Source of the DNA: CAYYAQ01 sp964469555
GTDB taxonomy: Bacteria > Planctomycetota > UBA1135 > UBA2386
Reading direction: 5' to 3'
Assembly (NCBI GenBank): GCA_964469555.1
Contig: CAYYAQ010000170.1
Coordinates: forward strand, 1 to 11,458
Length of the DNA: 11,458 nucleotides
The translations under genes were made by a program, and so were the position numbers. The notes below the pieces were generated by a model. The model searched no databases. It saw nothing but the letters and a program-made list of their open reading frames with translations, and was not told the DNA's origin. Below are positions 1 to 6,461 of this stretch, piece after piece. The number at the start of each line of letters is the position of its first letter. Position 1 is the first letter of the stretch.

Positions 1-966
1 GATGGTATGCCCCAACGGCGACGGATGGATTCTGTCGAGGTAGAGAACCGAGCGTTCCCCGGCGGGACTGGACCAATCCGAAGCCATCCCGCTCTCGACA
101 CTGGCGAACAGGGCCGGTCCGTCCACGACCGGCACGCCCGCTTGGGAGTAGACCTGCCGCAGCGCGGCCTGGTATTCGGGTGCCAGGGGAACGTGGCTCA
201 GGGTAGAGGCCGGAAGGGGCGGGATGACGGCGATGACCGTGCCCCCGTTCTCGCGCCCCATCGCGATCATCCGGGAGAGGTTGTCCTTGAACTCGTCGAG
301 AGGCACGCGCACGCCGTTTCGGAACTCACCGCGGGCGAAAGCGTCCATATCGGTTTCCTCGTCGTTCGCGACCCTTCGAATCAGGCGCAGGATTCGCGAC
401 GCGTGGAGGATGCTCTCCCGGCGCGCCTTGCTGTCCTTCGCGAACTGCGAGTCACTCCTACTGACGGCACCCATGTAGTCGTTCCAGGTCCCGAGGTAGA
501 GGATCGTGATGTCCGGGCGGAACGGCTTGATCCGCTTCTCGTGCAACACCCTGCTCTGGTAGGTCGTGTAGGCGGTGATGCCTCCCAGCAGGACCTCGAC
601 TCGCGCATTCGGCAGAGCCTTGCGAAGTATCGCCTCGAGTTGGATGCCGTAGGTCTGTTCGTAGTCCACGCCGAAGCCGAACGTGCAGGAATCCCCAACA
701 CACGCGATCGTGAGATCACGCTGCCCTTTGTCGCCGTCGGGAACCCAGCCACGGAGGCGCAGTCGGTTGACGGAGATTCCCTCGATGCGTGGCTTGAGGA
801 TCCAGAACACATCGTCGTCAGGCTCGAAGATGCGCGGACCGATCAGTTGAACCGGCAATGGTCTGGCGGGGATGCCGAGAGCGTGCAGCACGACCTCGCC
901 GAGCAGGAGAGAGCCGAGGATTGAGACCACGACGGCGATGCTGCGTTTGCGGTTCCGGGGTTCCAC
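1..966 (-). CDS. Membrane-anchored SGNH/GDSL-type hydrolase, 3' end missing
   Basis: The minus strand is open from a GTG at 966 to the left edge (322 codons), so the C-terminus lies outside the window. The first 30 or so residues are a basic stretch (RNRKR) and then a hydrophobic segment (about 9-30), which reads as an uncleaved membrane anchor or signal. SGNH blocks follow in order: block I VGDSCTFGFGV with nucleophile Ser93, a block II-like Gly in LLGGITAYTT, block III GTWND with Asn162, and block V YLDRIHPSPLGH with Asp311 and His314. All catalytic positions are therefore present. The family hydrolyses ester or acyl bonds; this architecture is common in planctomycetes, where many members are thought to act on acylated carbohydrates, but the substrate here is unknown. 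GTG was chosen because an in-frame TGA lies at 1015-1017 and no ATG precedes the hydrophobic segment; no strong ribosome site is visible. Confidence 0.88.
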   Translation of the reverse strand, partial: MEPRNRKRSIAVVVSILGSLLLGEVVLHALGIPARPLPVQLIGPRIFEPDDDVFWILKPRIEGISVNRLRLRGWVPDGDKGQRDLTIACVGDSCTFGFGVDYEQTYGIQLEAILRKALPNARVEVLLGGITAYTTYQSRVLHEKRIKPFRPDITILYLGTWNDYMGAVSRSDSQFAKDSKARRESILHASRILRLIRRVANDEETDMDAFARGEFRNGVRVPLDEFKDNLSRMIAMGRENGGTVIAVIPPLPASTLSHVPLAPEYQAALRQVYSQAGVPVVDGPALFASVESGMASDWSSPAGERSVLYLDRIHPSPLGHTI

Positions 967-1062
967 GCGGCGAAACTCTAACAGCGGAAACCCCAACCGC
1001 CCCCTCGGCTTCAGTCACTTCGGCCAATCCGTGTTCGACGATACCGACGACAACGGTACGGG

Positions 1063-1296
1063 GTGGCGCCACGCCACCGCGGCGACCCGTGCTCGGCAGG
1101 CAAGCACTACATCGGGACGCGCCGCATGGAACTCGTCGATCCAAAATGGGGTACGCACAAGTCCGTCCCCCTCGATGGCGCGGCTTCGACCGTCGACGAC
1201 CTCGATGACCGGTTCGGATTCCAGTTCCCGAACGACCGACCGGTACTCGAGCCGGTGTCCGTCCCTCAGACCCAACGCAGGGTGAAGAAGAAGTAG
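1063..1296 (+). pseudogene. Orphan coding-like fragment, possible gene remnant
   Basis: The 967-1356 gap holds no clear gene. The best coding-like stretch is this plus-strand frame. From about residue 14 it reads like a protein C-terminus (SAGKHYIGTRRM, then DDLDDRFGFQFPNDRP, ending RRVKKK) with G or C at most third codon positions. It has no convincing start: the first usable codon is a GTG inside a small inverted repeat at 1062-1078. I do not recognise the protein. It is in the same frame as the ORF starting at 1357, separated by its TAG and 20 codons. On the opposite strand a competing open frame (about 1015-1300) also has high third-position GC, so strand assignment is uncertain. A decayed 3' end of a lost gene is the most economical reading. 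Confidence 0.25.
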
Positions 1297-1356
1297 CTCA
1301 CCTCAGGCGATCCCGGGCGGACAGCGCGCGGGTCTCCGACTGGTGAAGTTCCAGGA

Positions 1357-1824
1357 ATGAGCGAACATCACAGCGGAGAGACAAGCGAAGGCGTCAGCTA
1401 CACGAAAGCGGATGCCCAGGCCTCTGCCGCTCCGGTGATTCACGCCTGGGGCATCAACACGGCGAAGCCGTGCATCGACCTCGGTACCGGCGGCAACAAA
1501 CTTCACATCGGCAACATCGTTCTGATGCAGACCTTCATGGTCCCACCGAGGAGCATCAGTAGCATCGCGTTCAGCGGCTACTCGCCATACGTCGTGTTTC
1601 CGTGGGACAAACAGGCGAACGGGTTCAGGGTCACCGCGCAAGGGGCCTGGCTGGACTCACAGACAGGTCGCTTGAACCTCTCGCAGGCCGCGGAAGTGAC
1701 TCTGCCGACCGTCAGCTTCCTCGCGGAGGCGCCAAGGCGATCGTGCTGCTACAGCCTCCCGGGCTATGCGACGTTCGTCACCACCGCTGCCAACTTCAAT
1801 CCCGCGATGCGGTATACGCACTGA
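1357..1824 (+). CDS. Short copy of the secreted C-terminal-module family, no signal peptide
   Basis: This 155-residue product resembles the C-terminal half of the two larger secreted proteins next door. IHAWGINTAKP (28-38) lines up with MHRYGHGCKGS of the 3286-4317 protein. LGTGGNKLHIGN (42-53) lines up with LGFTGSAALGA. FPWDKQANGFRVTAQGAW (81-98) followed by GRLNLS (104-109) matches the family's closing pattern of a Pro-Asp turn, NGF, QA and a final beta-strand. It lacks the signal peptide and N-terminal domain, and its first 25 residues are polar and unrelated. AGGA directly abuts the ATG, so no well-spaced ribosome site decides the start. It may be a 5'-truncated remnant of a secreted protein or a real single-domain protein. 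It converges on the 1941-2957 gene. Confidence 0.5.
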   Translation: MSEHHSGETSEGVSYTKADAQASAAPVIHAWGINTAKPCIDLGTGGNKLHIGNIVLMQTFMVPPRSISSIAFSGYSPYVVFPWDKQANGFRVTAQGAWLDSQTGRLNLSQAAEVTLPTVSFLAEAPRRSCCYSLPGYATFVTTAANFNPAMRYTH

Positions 1825-1846
1825 CCGACCGTCCTCGGACACGATG

Positions 1847-1882
1847 ACCGCTGCCCGTCGATCGCTATCGACGGGCAGCGGT
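1847..1882. terminator. Perfect 16-bp inverted repeat between convergent genes
   Basis: The arms 1847-1862 and 1867-1882 are exact reverse complements around the four-base loop CGCT. The arms begin ACCGCTGCCC and are GC-rich. The site lies 23 bases after the stop of the 1357-1824 gene and 58 bases before the stop of the convergent 1941-2957 gene, where a bidirectional transcription terminator is expected. No T-run follows on either strand, so it is not a classical intrinsic terminator. It could also act as a 3'-end stabilising hairpin or a protein-binding palindrome. Confidence 0.6.
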
Positions 1883-1940
1883 GCGATGAAGAGCAACATC
1901 GATATCGGATGCTCTGCGGGAAACTCGCGGGGAGTTGCCC

Positions 1941-2957
1941 CTAGGTACCGAATTGCACCACGATCGAGCCCCCGTGGAACACGTATCCGTTCGAAATCGC
2001 AGTCTTAGAGTGCCATACGTAGCCAGCCTCGTGCCCCGTCGTGGCCCCGTTCGTCGCCATCATCGAAGTGCGTCCGCCACTCAGGACCAACCCGCCTCCC
2101 AACACGGAGAACGCCTGCGTGACCATGGAGAAACCGTTCAGGGCCGCATCGAATGGGATATTCCAGTAGCAGTTGAAGACCCTACCAGTCGAGCCGGCGA
2201 CGCCCATCGGGAGGACGACCAGGGGGATCGCGTGGACCTTCGCGCAGAATGCGGGGAGCGAATAGTTTGCATCGGCCACCGCCAAGCTCATCGACACCGG
2301 CGCCGAGGGTGGCCCGCCCGTAACCCCTGCCTTGAGCCGCATTCCGTAGTTCGTCATGGCTGGTCCGTTGCTCTCCATCACGGCGCCGTGCGCGAACGAG
2401 GCACATCCCGGGCTCAACAACGCCGAGGTTCCGCTCTTGTACATCGTGTAATCCCGATCGAACTTGTTGCCGGTGTTCGTGCCGTTCTCCAGCGTCAGAT
2501 TCCAGACGAGCGAGTAACGGCCGAGGTAGATGTAGTTGGTGACGAACGGAATCTTGAAGTCGAATGGCGCCGGCGTCGAACTCGGGGTGCTCCAATCGGG
2601 CCAATTGATATTCTTCTTCGGGAACACGAGGGTCTTCTTCACGCTGAAGTTCCGGGTCGGATCCGAGTGAACCATGGTCATGTTCGTCTCGCCGATCGTG
2701 AGGGTCGCGTCGACCGTCGAAGCTCCCGGTGTGCTCGCCGTGACCTTGTCGCGGCGCATGGCAAACTCCTTTATGACCCGAACCGTCCCCTTGTGGGTCG
2801 CGTCAATGCCTTGATAAACGCGATTGGTCGATGCGTAGAACAAGGTGTTGCCCTCTGTGGCCGCGAGGCCCTTGGGCGAGGTGAATGTCGTGGTCTGAGA
2901 TGCCACGCAGTGGGTGCATGCCGCGAAGGCGAGCACAACGGCTGTGATTCGGTACAT
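1941..2957 (-). CDS. Secreted planctomycete-type protein, two-domain, function unknown
   Basis: The product is 338 residues. A signal peptide spans about 1-20 (MYRITAVVLAFAACTHCVAS, with cleavage near Ser20-Gln21). The N-terminal domain (about 30-175) shows a pattern I recall from many secreted planctomycete proteins: ATEGNT, then VRVIKEFAMRRD (59-70), an ATLTIGET strand (84-91), a FPKK-NWPDW stretch and a YLGRYSLVWNLTLENG strand (144-159). The C-terminal module (about 185-338) has GCASFAHG (184-191), NIPFDAALNGF (266-276) and VTQAFSV (279-285), as in its neighbours. It continues past the usual module end into a Gly/His-rich tail (GHEAGYVWHSKT, NGYVFHGG). I know no enzymatic activity for this family; a cell-surface or extracellular structural role is a guess. 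Start choice: AAGGAAG at 2964-2970 is correctly spaced for ATG 2957, and the signal peptide begins there, so the longer in-frame start at 3053 is rejected. Confidence 0.85.
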   Translation of the reverse strand: MYRITAVVLAFAACTHCVASQTTTFTSPKGLAATEGNTLFYASTNRVYQGIDATHKGTVRVIKEFAMRRDKVTASTPGASTVDATLTIGETNMTMVHSDPTRNFSVKKTLVFPKKNINWPDWSTPSSTPAPFDFKIPFVTNYIYLGRYSLVWNLTLENGTNTGNKFDRDYTMYKSGTSALLSPGCASFAHGAVMESNGPAMTNYGMRLKAGVTGGPPSAPVSMSLAVADANYSLPAFCAKVHAIPLVVLPMGVAGSTGRVFNCYWNIPFDAALNGFSMVTQAFSVLGGGLVLSGGRTSMMATNGATTGHEAGYVWHSKTAISNGYVFHGGSIVVQFGT

Positions 2958-2963
2958 GGATAA

Positions 2964-2970
2964 CTTCCTT
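2964..2970 (-). promoter_or_regulatory. Ribosome binding site of the 1941-2957 gene
   Basis: Read on the minus strand this is AAGGAAG, six bases upstream of ATG 2957. It is one of the stronger Shine-Dalgarno matches in the window and fixes the start at the signal peptide methionine. A weak promoter candidate lies further upstream on the same strand: a -10-like TATGCT at 3024-3029 and a -35-like TTGGGT at 3045-3050, with a short 15-base spacer. I give the promoter little weight. Confidence 0.65.
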
Positions 2971-3091
2971 TGTTCGGGACTCACGAAACGAGCGCGGCGC
3001 CACAAGCGGCACAGCGCGGCGGAAGCATAACACAACCGACCTCGACCCAACATATCGGCCCATCTTTGGGACGGCGTTGGTATATCGGCAC

Positions 3092-3115
3092 AACGAAATT
3101 TGGAACGAAATCTGG
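3092..3115. repeat. Tandem 12-bp direct repeat in the divergent intergenic region
   Basis: AACGAAATTTGG at 3092-3103 is followed immediately by AACGAAATCTGG at 3104-3115, differing at one base. Nearby, ATATCGGC occurs twice, at 3052-3059 and 3082-3089, starting 30 bases apart. These repeats lie between the divergent genes starting at 2957 and 3286, in an AT-richer patch of otherwise GC-rich DNA. They could be regulator binding sites or a local slippage duplication; nothing in the sequence decides this. Confidence 0.45.
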
Positions 3116-3185
3116 AAGATAGTCCAACCTCGGGACGAGCTTCGGCTAGCGCAGAGCCGTGGTCATGATAGCTTACCGACGTTCA

Positions 3186-3201
3186 GCATGACGCGTCATG
3201 C
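3186..3201. promoter_or_regulatory. Perfect 16-bp palindrome, candidate operator
   Basis: GCATGACGCGTCATGC is exactly self-complementary with no spacer. Its 3' end is 84 bases upstream of ATG 3286, in the 328-base region shared by the two divergent secreted-protein genes. A spacerless perfect palindrome of this length at this distance suits a homodimeric regulator's operator. No regulator gene is present in the window. The rest of the 2958-3285 region shows no gene and no convincing promoter for the plus-strand gene. Confidence 0.4.
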
Positions 3202-3285
3202 CTCCACCTTGGCCTGGGTAACTCTCCACTCTTTCCAGTTCCAGCGCTGACAGTCACCTCCAACCCGTAGACCATAGAAGAAACC

Positions 3286-4317
3286 ATGTACAAACTGATA
3301 CTCACCGCCGCCGCAAGCTGCCTGATCGCGATGACCTCGTTCGCTCAGGGCGCCAACTACTACATCCCGGACAACTCGCCCACGACCGGCACGTGCAACG
3401 TGATCCCATTTGGCACGGGCAGCACCGCGCCCAGTCCAACCTGGTCAAACCAGGTCTACCAGCAGAACCTGTCCAACGCCCAGCTCGGCAACAGCGCCGT
3501 ACTGGAGATCTGTGACCTCGCCTGGTCTCCTTGCGCCACGGGTGTCAAGCACTTCGACACGATCGAAGTAGTACTCGGCCAGAGCTCTACCGCGACGCTT
3601 TCCACGACGTTCTCCGCGAACCTCATGACCAACGTCAAGACGGTGCTCAAGGCGGAGAATTACGACTGGTACAGGAACGCAGGCATGTGGGACCGCATCG
3701 GCCTCGACAGTTCCTACCTCTACCTCAAGGGGAATCACCCCTTCCTCGTCATCCAGATCACGGTGACCGGCGCCCGCGGCCTCACCAACTTTGGGAGTGG
3801 AAACCACCGCCAGGGCCCGAACATGCGCGTCTACAGCTTCGGCTGGACCGGCACCCCACCGACCACCGGCACCAGCGGCATCGGTGCGTTGAAGGTCAAT
3901 GTGGTCTCTCTGAAGCCTGATATGCACCGGTACGGACACGGGTGCAAGGGCAGCAATGGATTGGTCCCGGCGCTCGGATTCACCGGGAGCGCTGCGCTCG
4001 GCGCGGTCATGTCGATCGATGTCAGCAATTGTCTTCCCAACGCCATTTCGTTGCATGTGGTCGGCTTGACTCGTTATGGGGCCGGCATCGACCTCGGGGT
4101 TGCCGGCGCTCCCGGTTGCCTTCTCTACGAGAGTACGGACATCATTGTCCCCAAAGTTGCCAGCACGGCGGGCGCCTACCTACTCAAGTTCACCGTGCCG
4201 AAGGACAGGAGCCTGGTTTGCCTCCGCATCTACACCCAGGCATTCCCAGCCGACGCGAATGCCAACGGGTTCGGGATGACGTCGAGTAACTACGGCCGCA
4301 TCCTGCCAGGCCACTAG
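3286..4317 (+). CDS. Secreted planctomycete-type protein with C-terminal GC-module
   Basis: The product is 343 residues. The signal peptide is MYKLILTAAASCLIAMTSFA, with cleavage after Ala20. The mature protein begins with YYIPDNSPTTGTCNVIPFG (25-43), an opening I associate with secreted planctomycete proteins. A beta-rich N-terminal domain follows, with ICDLAWSPCATGVKHFDTI (75-93) and a LFVIQITV-like strand at 153-160. The C-terminal module runs from about 214: YGHGCKGSNGLVPALGFTGS (216-235), LPNAISLHVVGLT (250-262), LGVAGAPGCLLYES (270-283), TVPKDRSL (303-310), and a closing IYTQAF with NGFGMTSS. Paired cysteines (Cys38/76/83 and Cys220/249/278) suggest disulfides, consistent with export. 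I know no enzymatic motif for it, and a structural or surface role is inference. GAAGA upstream of the ATG is only a weak ribosome site, but the signal peptide supports this start. It is divergent from the 1941-2957 gene. Confidence 0.87.
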   Translation: MYKLILTAAASCLIAMTSFAQGANYYIPDNSPTTGTCNVIPFGTGSTAPSPTWSNQVYQQNLSNAQLGNSAVLEICDLAWSPCATGVKHFDTIEVVLGQSSTATLSTTFSANLMTNVKTVLKAENYDWYRNAGMWDRIGLDSSYLYLKGNHPFLVIQITVTGARGLTNFGSGNHRQGPNMRVYSFGWTGTPPTTGTSGIGALKVNVVSLKPDMHRYGHGCKGSNGLVPALGFTGSAALGAVMSIDVSNCLPNAISLHVVGLTRYGAGIDLGVAGAPGCLLYESTDIIVPKVASTAGAYLLKFTVPKDRSLVCLRIYTQAFPADANANGFGMTSSNYGRILPGH

Positions 4318-4361
4318 CTTCGGAAATCGAGTCGCACGACCCCCCGAACTCCGGAGGAGAA

Positions 4362-4413
4362 GGCGGTTGCGGCAACGCAGCCGCCTGGTCGGCGTCTGGG
4401 CGCTGCGGCGCCC
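4362..4413. terminator. Two adjacent GC-rich hairpins downstream of the secreted-protein gene
   Basis: The first hairpin pairs GGCGGTTGCG (4362-4371) with CGCAGCCGCC (4376-4385) around a GCAA loop; nine pairs are Watson-Crick and one is G-T. The second pairs GGGCGC (4398-4403) with GCGCCC (4408-4413) around TGCG. As RNA these loops are of the GNRA and UNCG classes, both unusually stable. They start 45 bases after the stop of the 3286-4317 gene. Neither has a T-tract, so a terminator or 3'-stabiliser role is inferred from position and stability. The rest of 4318-4544 shows no supported gene. Confidence 0.45.
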
Positions 4414-4544
4414 GCTGCATGGCCACGCCAAGCCGCGCTGAAGGTGCCGTGTCACGATTCGCGGAGCAGACCCCGTCCGTTCCGCGGTGCCGCGTACTCG
4501 CTCGGAACACGGCATCCCGGCTGAGGTCGGCGTGCAGAGCGCAG

Positions 4545-4847
4545 GCGCTCACCAACAAGCGTGTCAAACTCCTGGACAAACGCGCGGAGAGCCTACGCTG
4601 GAGCCAAGACGGCGAGTATCTGGCATTGACCACGAAGACCGAGTCGACCAGAGGACCCGAAGGAACTCGACTGAGCATCTTCCCCGCGGACGAACCGAAG
4701 CCATCGATTCAATACGATCTGCCGAGCCCAGGCTTTCATCACCCCGTGTTCGAGCCCGGCAACCGACGCCTGTTCCTGAACTCATCGAAGGTCGGCCGGA
4801 AGACGGCGAGCCTCGTAGGGAACGCCGTCGGGGTAGCTGTGATGTAG
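4545..4847 (+). pseudogene. TolB/WD40-like propeller fragment, truncated at both ends
   Basis: From about 4545 the plus strand reads ALTNKRVKLLDKRAESLRWS and continues with QDGEYLALTTK, then LSIFPADEPKP and GFHHPVFEPGNRRLFLNSS. The patterns 'RWSQDGEYLAL' and 'HHPVFEPGNRRLFLNS' are two successive blades of the PD40/TolB type, where each blade carries a 'SPDG..lal' turn. A complete TolB-like or prolyl-oligopeptidase propeller would have six or more blades, a start and usually a signal peptide; none of these is present. Codons upstream of 4545 in this frame (to 4419) give an Arg/Ser-rich sequence with no resemblance. The 3' side runs into sequence of the oppositely oriented GDSL remnant, near 4815-4850. 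It is probably not functional. Confidence 0.45.
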
Positions 4848-5179
4848 CACGGCGTCTTGCCCGGAAGCCTCCCGCTCACGGCGGCGAGGGCGGCCTGGAC
4901 CTGTCGTTCAAGGACATCTGTGGTCGTCGCGCCGCCCAGCGCGTAGTCCCGCAACTTGTTGGGGGTGGCGCGGAACGTCCTGGCGAGTTGCTCGACGCAA
5001 ACCTGGCCATTCGAGAATCGCCCCATCCAGTACGATGCGCCGGTGAGCCGGAAGAGGTTGCCGTTGTCGGAGAGGCTGTCCCCGAAGACGTAGATATACT
5101 CGCAGCGGGGATGCTGGGCGGACGCGTTGGACAAGAGGGTCAGCGCGACGGCGCCGGCGAGAAGAGGACGAAGATTCAT
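4739..5179 (-). pseudogene. 3'-truncated secreted GDSL esterase/lipase
   Basis: The start is clear: ATG at 5179, preceded by AAGGAAA (5184-5190), with signal peptide MNLRPLLAGAVALTLLSNASA (1-21). Residues 28-92 are typical of the GDSL family: YIYVFGDSLSDNGNLF with nucleophile Ser35, then SYWMGRFSNGQVCVEQLA and the block II-like RDYALGGATT. After GRLPGK (about residue 108) similarity stops. The expected block III (GxND) and the block V Asp-xx-His are absent, and the remaining 35 or so residues are read antisense to the propeller fragment. Full-length members are roughly 300 residues; this ORF is 146. Without Asp and His it should be inactive. I read it as a gene that lost its 3' two-thirds, with the breakpoint near 4845-4860. 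It is unrelated in detail to the SGNH protein at the left edge. Confidence 0.65.
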
Positions 5180-5384
5180 GTCGTTTCCTTGTGGTTGAGT
5201 TGTGATGGCACTGGTCTCACCACTGGGCGGGTTTCGCGGGGGGTTTCTCGAACGGATTCCAGAAACCGATGCCCGCTCGGCGTTGGCACGGACTCTTCCG
5301 GACGGGGGAGGTACGGCGGTCACGGTCCGCTCGCGTCGACCGCGGGCGCTGGTGTCACCCAGCGGTCGCGGCTACCGTGCCGGC

Positions 5385-6461
5385 ATGGTCTCTCGACTCT
5401 CTCTCCTCGCGGTCCTGGCCGCGGTCGTGCCTGCCCAAGGTGCTTCCGGACGATCCTCACCCACGGTGATTCGCATGGCCACACTCGTGGGCCTGCGATA
5501 CGAATTCGTAAGGTTCGATGTCAAACCGGGGGTGGCGGTCGAGCTCGTCATCGAGAACCGCGACGCGATGATGCACAACCTCGTCATCACGAAGCCGGGG
5601 AAGAGATTGAAGGTCGTCATGCAGACCGCGGAACTCGGTCTGGATGCGGTCGCGATGGACTTCGTTCCCAAGAGTACCGACGTGCTCTGGTCGGTGGGTG
5701 TCATCAAGCCGAGCGAGACCACACGCCTGCGCTTCAAGGCGCCGGTGACTCCCGGTGATTACCCCTACGTGTGCACCTACCCGGGGCACGGGTTCGTGAT
5801 GTTCGGGAGCATGGTCGTGACCGATCACCCGAAACCGCCAGTCAAGTCGGTGCTCGCGACGCCCAACCAGCCACACCACCACGGGGCCGTCGATCGGATC
5901 ACCCTCAGGCGGATGTTCATGCCGGATGCAGGGCCGGCGTCGATCGCGGTGTCCCAGCCTGACGGGAGATCGTACTGCTGGGACGCAGGAGCGTGTCGCC
6001 TGCGCTACGTGTGGGCCGGCGGCCCGATCTTCGAGGTCAAGATGGGCAAGGCGCCGAAGCTCACCGGGCCGCTGCTCTACAACGAGACGGTCGGGTTCCC
6101 TCTGCGCATCGGAAGCGACCCCGGGTCACGACCGCGACGCGTGCGCTACCGCGGCTACCGACTCGACGCCGCGGGTGAACCCGAATTCGAGTATGACGTC
6201 GATGGTGTGAAGGTGCGGGAGAGGGTCACCATGAGCCGGGGCAAGGTCCAACGGACGTTCCACACAGATTCCCGCGACGAGACGATCTGGTTCGCGCATG
6301 CGGCTGACGTCACCCCTGTCGCGGAGCCGCAGGGACGGATTCGAAAAGGTGAGTCCGGGTCCCCTTCGTACATCGGGTTCGGCCCTGGTCAGGGCAGGGC
6401 CTTCACCATCGCTATCGCGTACCGCGATGCCGGTGCCACGCAGAAAGAGGCGGGGCGATGA
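5385..6461 (+). CDS. Exported cupredoxin fused to an uncharacterised C-terminal domain
   Basis: The product is 358 residues, with signal peptide MVSRLSLLAVLAAVVPAQG. Residues 26-147 form a plastocyanin/azurin-like fold with a complete type 1 copper ligand set: His64 (MMHNLVI), then Cys130, His135 and Met139 in VCTYPGHGFVMFG. This predicts a one-electron carrier outside the cytoplasm. After a His-rich linker (QPHHHG, 162-167) a second domain of about 180 residues follows, with SYCWDAGACRLRYVWAGG (196-213), FPLRIG (238-243) and RGYRLDAAGEPEFEYDVDGV (256-275). I recall this from planctomycete exported proteins carrying copper or haem domains, but it has no assigned function. ATG 5385 was chosen because the signal peptide starts there; the longer frame to 5202 encodes low-complexity sequence. 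No clear Shine-Dalgarno is seen. Its TGA overlaps the next start (ATGA, 6458-6461), so the two are probably translationally coupled. Confidence 0.85.
   Translation: MVSRLSLLAVLAAVVPAQGASGRSSPTVIRMATLVGLRYEFVRFDVKPGVAVELVIENRDAMMHNLVITKPGKRLKVVMQTAELGLDAVAMDFVPKSTDVLWSVGVIKPSETTRLRFKAPVTPGDYPYVCTYPGHGFVMFGSMVVTDHPKPPVKSVLATPNQPHHHGAVDRITLRRMFMPDAGPASIAVSQPDGRSYCWDAGACRLRYVWAGGPIFEVKMGKAPKLTGPLLYNETVGFPLRIGSDPGSRPRRVRYRGYRLDAAGEPEFEYDVDGVKVRERVTMSRGKVQRTFHTDSRDETIWFAHAADVTPVAEPQGRIRKGESGSPSYIGFGPGQGRAFTIAIAYRDAGATQKEAGR

Noticed and set aside
7..924. Long plus-strand frame of 305 codons at the left edge
   Set aside because: It is antisense to the SGNH hydrolase, whose motifs are in correct order on the minus strand; the plus product is Arg/Asp/His-rich with no recognisable fold.
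1062..1078. Small inverted repeat GGTGGC/GCCACC with a 10-bp palindrome GTGGCGCCAC
   Set aside because: Only six pairs in GC-rich DNA, with no positional link to a gene end or promoter.
1303..1641. 112-codon minus-strand frame opposite the short secreted copy
   Set aside because: The plus strand shows family motifs (WDKQANGF, TAQG); the minus product shows none.
1935..2963. 342-codon plus-strand frame
   Set aside because: It is antisense to the secreted-protein gene, which has a signal peptide and a well-placed ribosome site.
5202..5384. Upstream extension of the cupredoxin gene to an ATG at 5202
   Set aside because: The extra 61 residues are low-complexity and would place the signal peptide internally; ATG 5385 opens the signal directly.
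4487..5758. 423-codon plus-strand frame over the decayed region
   Set aside because: Composition is Arg/Gly-rich and it overlaps the propeller fragment, the GDSL remnant and the start of the cupredoxin gene in other frames, all of which have recognisable motifs.
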